Shown here: positions 6,151 to 11,044 of the stretch, piece by piece | How the letters are laid out: every line of letters begins with the position of its first letter | Numbering within the stretch: the first letter of the stretch is position 1 | Made by a program: the position numbers and the translations under genes | Assembly: GCA_026770585.1 (NCBI GenBank) | Contig: MU646304.1 | Span: 1,005,989 to 1,017,032, forward strand | Direction of reading: 5' to 3' | Origin: Baffinella frigidus | Taxonomy: Eukaryota > Cryptophyceae > Cryptomonadales > Baffinellaceae | DNA: 11,044 bases | The notes under the pieces: model-generated | Seen by the model: the letters and a program-made list of their open reading frames with translations, nothing else | Told to the model about the DNA's origin: nothing | The model's database searches: none

Positions 6151-7225
6151 TGACTGACTGGCCAGCGGTCTTTTCGATGGTGTCGAGTTGGTGAGCCCAA
6201 ATAGACTGAGACAGAGCTAGCAGGCTTTTGATGCACGGGCGGGGGCAGGCCTGGGGCGAGACGGCCTGCAGGAGCAGCTCGTAAGCGAAGCCTCCGTGGA
6301 CCGACAGGCCGATCGTGTGCGCTACGGCCGGCGCCCCGGGGGTCGGAGAGCTGAAGTGGACTGCGAAGCCGTACTCGGAAGCCTGCCGCGCGAGCTCCGC
6401 GAGGCGCACGGGGTCGACGTTGCGCGCCTCGCCTAGGGAGATGAAGCGGCGATGCGCGGGGGTGGGGGGGGCGGGGAGGGCGTGGTCTTCGAGCTTCTCG
6501 GTGGACCACTCGCGGTCGGAGGGGTGCATGCGGCGGGCCAGTTCGTTGATCTCCTCCGGGGAGCGCAGCGCGCTGATGTCCATGTCCTCCGGAAAGCCCC
6601 TCGCTCCGGGAAATACCCACTCGCCGAGGGACATGTCCCCGAAGGGCCCGCCTTCATCCCCCTCGGTCCAGTGTGAGTGGGACCGGACCTCCTCGGCTTC
6701 CCTTCGCCACGACTCCTTTCCTTGGCGAGGAGGTCGGAGCACCTGCATCATCCGGGGTGACAGCGGGGTTCCCAGAGAGATGCGTCCCCGCCTCGTCGGA
6801 TCTTTCTCCATCGCCCGCCTTTTGTAACTCGCAGTCTTCGCCAGCGATCGTAGACGAACAAACGTGTTTGCCCGCCCGGGCGGGGGATTTGCTGCTGCGC
6901 CCGCACCAGCTACGCCCTCCGTTACCGATGATCCGCCCGCAGCGGGCGCAGCTCCTCCAGCTCCCGATGAGTGCCTAGCTCCGGCTCCCCCGCCCCCAGA
7001 TCCCGCTGCATCCCTAGCTCCGGCGCCCCCACCTCCGGCTCCCGCTGCCTCTTTAGCTCCGGCTCCCGCTGCGTCCCAAACACCGGTTTTGGATCCCTTC
7101 ACCCCGGATTCTCCCTCTGAACGACCCGAGGAAGTCGAGCAGTGCCGCACACTCTGCACATTCGTGGACGATGAGACCACCCGAGCCAGAACAGCGGGCA
7201 TTTGCCAGAGCCGGCCGCGTAACAT
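6059..7225 (-). CDS. DUF4262-like protein with putative organelle-targeting N-terminus
   Basis: 388 residues from the Met at 7225; the frame is open to 7315, and the earlier Met gives 418. I chose 7225 because the N-terminus MLRGRLWQMPAVLARV, followed by SSSTNVQSVRHCSTSS, is basic, hydroxylated and free of acidic residues, as in mitochondrial or plastid presequences. Residues ~48-118 are a Gly/Ala/Ser-rich linker built from DNA-level tandem units. Residues ~284-337 (YGFAV, then AHTIGLSVHGG, then ELLLQAVSP) resemble DUF4262, whose core reads roughly FAYTVGL..HG.PEL; that family's function is unknown. The tail from ~334 is encoded by dispersed repeat DNA: LLALSQSIWA and SSSASVYLLQ come from two copies of one motif. 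It is either repeat-derived or not part of the mature mRNA. Divergent from the collagen-like gene. Gene call fairly sure, family moderate. Confidence 0.65.
   Translation of the reverse strand: MLRGRLWQMPAVLARVVSSSTNVQSVRHCSTSSGRSEGESGVKGSKTGVWDAAGAGAKEAAGAGGGGAGARDAAGSGGGGAGARHSSGAGGAAPAAGGSSVTEGVAGAGAAANPPPGRANTFVRLRSLAKTASYKRRAMEKDPTRRGRISLGTPLSPRMMQVLRPPRQGKESWRREAEEVRSHSHWTEGDEGGPFGDMSLGEWVFPGARGFPEDMDISALRSPEEINELARRMHPSDREWSTEKLEDHALPAPPTPAHRRFISLGEARNVDPVRLAELARQASEYGFAVHFSSPTPGAPAVAHTIGLSVHGGFAYELLLQAVSPQACPRPCIKSLLALSQSIWAHQLDTIEKTAGQSVMPSSSASVYLLQEIWQARALSRSKVDQVVP
6127..6223. repeat. Two copies of a short dispersed motif inside the minus-strand ORF
   Basis: AATAGACTGAGGCAGAGCTA (about 6127) and AATAGACTGAGACAGAGCTA (about 6202) lie roughly 75 bp apart. 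Related copies lie at 8586-8602 in the same orientation, and at 312-330, 1092-1110 and 8461-8482 reversed. Confidence 0.7.
6975..7080. repeat. GC-rich minisatellite encoding the Gly/Ala linker
   Basis: Repeated CTAGCTCCGGCTCCC and CCCGCTGC units of about 36-48 bp. They give Gly/Ala/Ser repeats on the minus strand and Pro/Ala repeats on the plus strand. Confidence 0.7.
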
Positions 7226-7400
7226 CGATAGACACCGACGAGATTCTCCCTCGACCAGTCGACGTGACAAGGGGACAGTTTGACCTACGGACGTGACCAC
7301 TACGGTCAAAGTCAACTGGGCGACTTTTGGAAATGTTCGGGATTCCCCGGAGTTGGCTAAATGGACTTTTACTTTTTTAAAAAAGACTAGCGCCCTTTCG
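7226..7400. promoter_or_regulatory. Intergenic region between divergent genes, possible bidirectional promoter
   Basis: Only about 175 bp separates the chosen start codons. It contains a perfect palindrome CTTTTTTAAAAAAG (7372-7385), the only strongly AT-rich patch here, 15 bp before the plus-strand ATG. If the plus-strand transcript starts upstream of it, two short upstream reading frames precede the main start: ATG at 7333 to TAA at 7378-7380, and ATG at 7361 to TAG at 7388-7390. No initiation site can be fixed from sequence. Confidence 0.4.
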
Positions 7401-9490
7401 ATGGTGGAGCATCGAAAACGGCTGGGGCTCCTATGCGCGCTTGCTGCTCTGGCGATCGTCGTGCTGGTGTATCCGGCCGCGCCGAGCAGCCTGCTGCAGA
7501 TGGGCTACATGCCGCCAGCAAAGGTTGGCCCGGCGTCGATCCCGCTGGATGGCTTCACCAACGTCGACACCGCGCTGGGCAAGCTGGAGGCGCGCATCAG
7601 CCAGCTGGCTGTGAAGCAGGATGACATCAGCCAGGACAGTTCCGAAATTAACGCGCGCCTTCACGAGCGCGACAGCTCGCTGCTGGAGGCTCAGGGCGAG
7701 ACCGTCGACCAGAACGAGTGAGCTCCAGCCCACCAGCCAGCCCTCCCTCACCTTTGTAGCTCCAGTCTCACGCGCCTCTGCGTAATGGGGCACTTCAGCT
7801 GTGGTTGGACATGCTTGGAAGGAGGCACACCTGACCACGGCGGCGTTCGGGAGCCACATCCCTGGTTGATTTGCCGTCTTGCGGGATCAGCAGCGGGCGC
7901 AAAGTCCCGACCCTCCCCGCTTGGCTCCCTGTCTTGACCTTTCTGCGGTGGGGCACTGCAGCGCTGTCAAGAGAGTCGCCGCGGCGCTGCGGAAGAAGCT
8001 CAGCATGCCGGGCCCTCCTGGTGCGTCCCACGCCCCCTTGCCGCCCGAGAAAATTATGGAGACCATGCACGCCTCTCATGAAAGCAGATCCATCCGAGAC
8101 ACCCGGGCAGGTTGAGGGTTCTTGGTTCAGGGTTGCTTGCAATTTTTGGGAAACTGGCGCCCGAGGGGGGGGGGGCGTGAAGGGTGTGTAAACTAGGGCG
8201 CGGAAGTTAGGTTTCGCAAGCTAGGGTAGGGGGTGCATACGCCAGGGCGAGACGCTAGGGCGCGGAACCTAGGGCGCGGCAGGAAGCTAGGGGCGGAATC
8301 TAGGGTGCATACGCAGGGCGCGGTTGCTAGGGCGCGGAACCTCGTGTGTGGAAGGAAGCTAGGGCAAGAAAGCTAGGACGCGGTTGCTAGCTCGCGGAAA
8401 CTAGGGTGCGGAAGCCCGGCTGGCACTGGGCGGAAGCCGGTTTTGGAGCAGCGACAACGTCTAGCTCTCTCTCAGTCTATTGAGGCCCACCAATTTGGAG
8501 AGCACGGGTTCTTTTCCGTTCCAAAGTTGATAGATTTTCACCGCAACCCCAGCATGTCAACTTGAGAATAGTCGGTGAATCCGAGTGAGGCAGAGCTAGA
8601 TCGCAGGCTTGGACCTGAGGCAGCTTCGCACACCCTCCGCAGGCGCCGCGGGGCCCAAGGGACCGTACGGGCCGCAGGGGCTCTCCGGGAACAACGGGGC
8701 CCAGGGATCGCAGGGGGCGCCGGGGCTGGCAGGGAAAACGGGCATCACTGGCCCGGCGGGTCCTGACGGGCTCAACGGCTGGGACGGGTTGGCGGGCGCT
8801 ACGGGCCCGAGAGGACGGGAGGGGCGGGGGGGCGCGCGAGGACCGCCGGGGGGGCGCGGGCCTACGGGGCCGATTGGGGAGCGGGCGCTTAAGGGGCCCA
8901 TGGGCCGACCGGGGTCACTCGGCCTTCCGGGGTTCGACGTGGTGGGGTCCCAGGGGGTGATGGGTGCGCGCGGGCCTGTGGGGCGCCGGGGGGGATACGG
9001 CATTGGGGGTATCGCGGGAAGGCGCGGGCCGCGTGGGCACGGGGGGCTTCCGGGGCCGGTGGGCGTGCGGGGGCAGGCAGGCATTCCGGGCTACGCTGGG
9101 GCGCAGGGCTCGGCGGGGAACGCGGGGTTCATGGGGCCAACTGGGCGGATGGGGCAGTTTGGCGCCGCGGGCACACAGGGCGGCAAGGGGGTCCCGGGCA
9201 TGGAGGGGCCGCAGGGGCCCGTGGGCGTGCGCGGCGGGAGGGGTGGGCGGGGCAGCACGGGCGCGACGGGCGAGCCGGGCGCGACGGGGCGGGATGGGAC
9301 TCCGGGCGCGGCGGGGCAGGAGGGGCCTGCGGCGCCGGGCGGGGCGCACGGGGCGGTTGGGGCCGCGGGGATGCACGGAGCGAATGGAAGCCCCGGGAAT
9401 CCTGGGGCGCCGGGGACGGCGGGGGTGGCGGGGGCGAATGCGGCGATCCCGTACTCGCACCTCCCCCACCCGCTGTGGGAGGGCCAGTAG
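7401..9490 (+). CDS. Single-pass transmembrane collagen-like protein, three exons
   Basis: Exons 7401-7717, 7962-8110 and 8643-9490 join in phase (GA|C = Asp, G|GC = Gly) across GT-AG introns to 437 residues ending in TAG. After the basic MVEHRKR comes a hydrophobic span (residues 8-24), then a polar region with a probable coiled coil (~54-102), a basic Ala-rich stretch, a short Pro-rich linker, and the collagen domain (156-421). That domain has 88 Gly-X-Y triplets, broken by ALK and APG triplets and by a two-residue VV insertion after residue 254. A 16-residue tail follows. The only Cys is in the membrane span. The layout is that of a type II membrane collagen: N-terminus in the cytosol, coiled coil seeding the trimer, collagen rod outside the cell or in the secretory lumen. 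Alternatively the span is a cleaved signal peptide. 7401 is the first in-frame ATG. Function probably structural or adhesive; no closer family recognised. Confidence 0.8.
8185..8410. repeat. CTAGGGCGCGGAA minisatellite in intron 2 of the collagen-like gene
   Basis: About a dozen degenerate units of 15-20 bp (GCTAGGGCGCGGAACC, with variants such as GCTAGGGCAAGAAA). It keeps the CTAGGG core of the telomere-like repeats but with a GC-rich spacer. Confidence 0.8.
8459..8580 (+). repeat. Dispersed ~115-bp repeat, right copy (inverted relative to 6038-6150)
   Basis: Runs from TCTAGCTCTCTCTCAGTC, through CCGTTCCAAAGTTGATAG, to CAACTTGAGAATAGTCGGTG. It is the reverse complement of the left copy, with an extra ~12 bp in the middle. 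It sits in the second intron of the collagen-like gene. GAGGCAGAGCTAGA follows at 8587-8600, in the left copy's orientation. Confidence 0.8.
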
Positions 9491-9575
9491 GGGGGGGGTC
9501 GGCCACGGGTTGTCAGTGCACGAGGCCGAAACCCGTGTAGTAATAAAGGTCTCTTGCGTAACCCGTGTCTCAACA
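9491..9575 (+). other. Probable 3' UTR of the collagen-like gene with AATAAA
   Basis: AATAAA at 9542-9547, about 50 bp after the stop, is a possible polyadenylation signal. No TGTAA, the usual green-algal signal, is seen close to the stop, which is a mild argument against a core chlorophyte. Confidence 0.4.
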
Positions 9576-9618
9576 ATGTGGAACTTAAAATCCAAGGATG
9601 TGGAACTTAAAACCCAAG
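9576..9618. repeat. Two tandem 22-bp units
   Basis: ATGTGGAACTTAAAATCCAA at 9576 is repeated at 9598 with one substitution (T to C) in the stretch that follows AAAA. Confidence 0.8.
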
Positions 9619-9692
9619 TCGAAAAAAAATGCCCTTTTCGATTTTTTGGTCAAAAAAGTGCCTTCTTCGGCACTGTTCTGCTTTTTTTCGAC
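9618..9692. repeat. Nested hairpin
   Basis: The outer arms GTCGAAAAAAA (9618-9628) and TTTTTTTCGAC (9682-9692) are exact complements. Within the loop, AGTGCC (9657-9662) and GGCACT (9669-9674) form a second perfect stem with a six-base loop. A CGATTTTTT stretch at 9639 also has a near complement at about 9729-9738. It may be an AT-rich hairpin element or a transcript-end structure. Confidence 0.65.
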
Positions 9693-9814
9693 CCGAAAAT
9701 TGAGAAATGTTTGCACGTTTTCGACCGGAAAAAATCGCCAGCTCCATTTTCGGTCCACGTCGGAGTGTCCCGTGTGTGATGTTCTTTTGTGTGACCTTCT
9801 GTTCGAGTAAGCCC

Positions 9815-10210
9815 TGTAGGGTTTAAGGTTTGAAGTTTAGGCTTCAGGGAATCGTGGTTAGGTTTCGGGTTTAGGGTTTAGGGTTTATGGTTTAGGTTTT
9901 ATGGTTTAGGGTTTGGGGTTTGGGGTTTAGGGTTTAGGGTTTAGGGTTTCGGGTTTGGGGTTTAGGGTTAAGGGTTCAAGGTGGTTAGGGTTGACAGTTT
10001 TGGGTTAAGGATTTAAAGTTTAGGGTTAACAGTTTAGAGTTTAGGGTTTAGGGTTCTTAGGGTTTAGGGTTGAGAGTTCAGGGTTCAGGGTTGAGGGTTT
10101 AGGGTTCACTGTTCAAGTTCATCTAAAGAAAATTGAGATATGCAGGAAGGCTCATTTTCAGGGTTTAGGTTTAAGGGTTCAAGGTTTAGAGTTCATGGTT
10201 TAGGGTCAAA
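9815..10210. repeat. Interstitial telomere-like tract, G-rich on + strand
   Basis: Degenerate TTTAGGG units with TTAAGGG, TTGAGGG, TTCAGGG and TTTATGG variants, interrupted by short unique sequence at about 10110-10160. Confidence 0.9.
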
Positions 10211-10600
10211 AGTTCATCTCTATGTTTTTCAGATATGCAGTAGCCTTATTTCCCTCAGATTTTTTGGGCTCGCCGATTTTCTGGGCTCCGGCTCGTTTCC
10301 ACGCTGAAGGTGAGGAGTTTGTACCACGAACCTGTCGTGCCAATTTGAGAATATTCGGTCAAGTGAAGGCGATGGTGTGCAACACCCTGGCGGTCACGGT
10401 CAAACTCCGCGCTGCGGGCGCTGTCGTCGACAAGGCGCGAACACACCGGTCTGAGACGAGTATTCAGCACTCCGTCTCCCTGAATCCCGTTTATGGAGCT
10501 GATGGATTTTTGATGAACGTCATACAGCAGGCCGCACGTTTCTTGCTCCTAGGCCAGTGCTGACACGTGCATGCATGTGGGTCGCGTTTGATGAGCGCGC
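10211..10600. other. No confirmed gene; unassigned open frame and a fragment of the dispersed repeat
   Basis: A plus-strand frame is open from 10222 to a TGA at 10561-10563. The stretch from 10371 (MVCNTLAVTVKLRAAGAVVD...) is GC-rich and could be an exon, but there is no family match and the splice sites are unclear. At about 10319-10366, GTACC.CGAAC followed by TTTGAGAATATTCGGTCAAG matches the outer end of the dispersed repeat at 6038 and 8580. Confidence 0.3.
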
Positions 10601-10703
10601 TTCACATGTGGTGGGGCGGTTGGTGGACACGCGACCCAATACATTTCCTTGCGTGAGGCTCGGGTGGGTGCGCATGTGCGTGGCTACATCACCTCACCCC
10701 GAG

Positions 10704-10806
10704 GACAACCTTGCCCGTGGAGAACGAGGGCTTTACTCAGGAGGAGGCGGGGGAGTTTCGCTACACCCCGTTCCTTGTCAAAGTTGCTCCTGATGAGCAA
10801 GTATGA
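10704..10806 (+). CDS. Possible terminal exon, unknown protein
   Basis: After a pyrimidine-rich stretch ending in CCCCGAG, one base plus 33 codons and TGA give TTLPVENEGFTQEEAGEF, then RYTPFLVKVAPDEQV. The composition is much more protein-like than the other two frames here, and this frame is closed by a stop at 10654-10656 upstream, so an acceptor in between would be needed. No family is recognised. MITE A copy 3 begins 6 bp after the stop and would lie in the 3' UTR. Its upstream exons would be expected in 10211-10650 or earlier. Confidence 0.4.
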
Positions 10807-10812
10807 GCCCTA

Positions 10813-10915
10813 CAGGGGTACCTCGCTCATAATAACCTGCCCCCCCCCTTGGACTACCATAGGGCCCTAGGCATAGTCCTACGGGTTTGGTTTTCTTATA
10901 AGCGAGGTACCCCTG
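10813..10915. mobile_element. MITE family A, complete copy 3
   Basis: 103-bp element with both ends (CAGGGGTACCTCGCT on the left, complement on the right), flanked by TA on each side (10811-10812 and 10916-10917). It contains the TAGGGCCCTA palindrome at 10860-10869. The terminal 15 bp are exact between arms and the next ~10 are imperfect. Confidence 0.85.
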
Positions 10916-10917
10916 TA

Positions 10918-11044
10918 CAGGTGCCTCTCGGAACAGACTTGTCTTTGTTCATTTGTCTTCGCCACACGTGGCAAGTCTTGCGGGACATGTCAAGGCTGCG
11001 AGTTTCCTCTCAACTCCTATCAACTGGAGGTTCTGTACCTTGAT
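10918..11044. other. Window end, nothing recognised
   Basis: Unique sequence after the MITE with an open plus frame to the window edge. No splice, start or family evidence. Confidence 0.3.

Noticed and set aside
6864-7283. Plus-strand Pro/Ala-rich frame of 139 codons
   Set aside because: It is the complement of the Gly/Ala linker of the minus-strand gene, which is longer and has a presequence-like start and a recognisable C-terminal domain. The plus frame has no recognisable domain.
8596-9595. Long Pro/Arg-rich minus-strand frames and a plus +1 frame of Gly/Arg
   Set aside because: They are shadows of the Gly-X-Y exon; its GC-rich triplets keep several other frames open. Only the chosen frame gives regular glycine spacing and in-phase splicing.

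Overview
This is eukaryotic nuclear DNA, most likely from a GC-rich unicellular alga or related protist. The genes have GT-AG introns whose exons join in phase, and the non-coding DNA is full of degenerate TTTAGGG/CCCTAAA heptamers, the plant/green-alga type of telomere repeat (also used by some other protists). A prasinophyte-like green alga is my best guess, with low confidence. I see no bacterial operon features, rRNA, tRNA or CRISPR array.

Layout. (1) 1-2319, + strand: the last four exons of a SpoU/TrmH-family RNA 2'-O-methyltransferase. They splice in phase to 142 residues with all three SpoU motifs. Its introns and downstream flank hold many truncated extra copies of its own exons, mostly around splice junctions and in the same order as the real exons. 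(2) 2635-5000: non-autonomous inverted-repeat elements (MITE-like) of two families, hairpins, and two probable minus-strand exons (3591-3683 and 5181-5266), each with a partial copy nearby. (3) 4330-4745, 5270-5755 and 9815-10210: long tracts of degenerate telomere-like heptamers. (4) 6059-7225, - strand: a protein with an organelle-targeting-like N-terminus, a Gly/Ala-rich linker and a C-terminal DUF4262-like segment. (5) 7401-9490, + strand, divergent from (4): a three-exon gene for a predicted single-pass membrane protein with a short coiled coil and 88 Gly-X-Y triplets, i.e. a transmembrane collagen-like protein. (6) 9500-11044: 3' flank, hairpin, telomere-like tract, a possible terminal exon (10704-10806), and a MITE 6 bp after its stop.

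How the parts relate. The methyltransferase is probably a housekeeping RNA-modification enzyme. The divergent pair in (4)/(5) has start codons about 175 bp apart and may share a promoter. The pair's 5' parts lie between two inverted copies of a ~115-bp dispersed repeat, one forming the 3' end of the minus-strand ORF and the other lying in the collagen gene's second intron. The two points most worth a second look are the in-place, splice-junction-centred exon fragments and the algal transmembrane collagen whose anchor exons sit inside that inverted-repeat unit.
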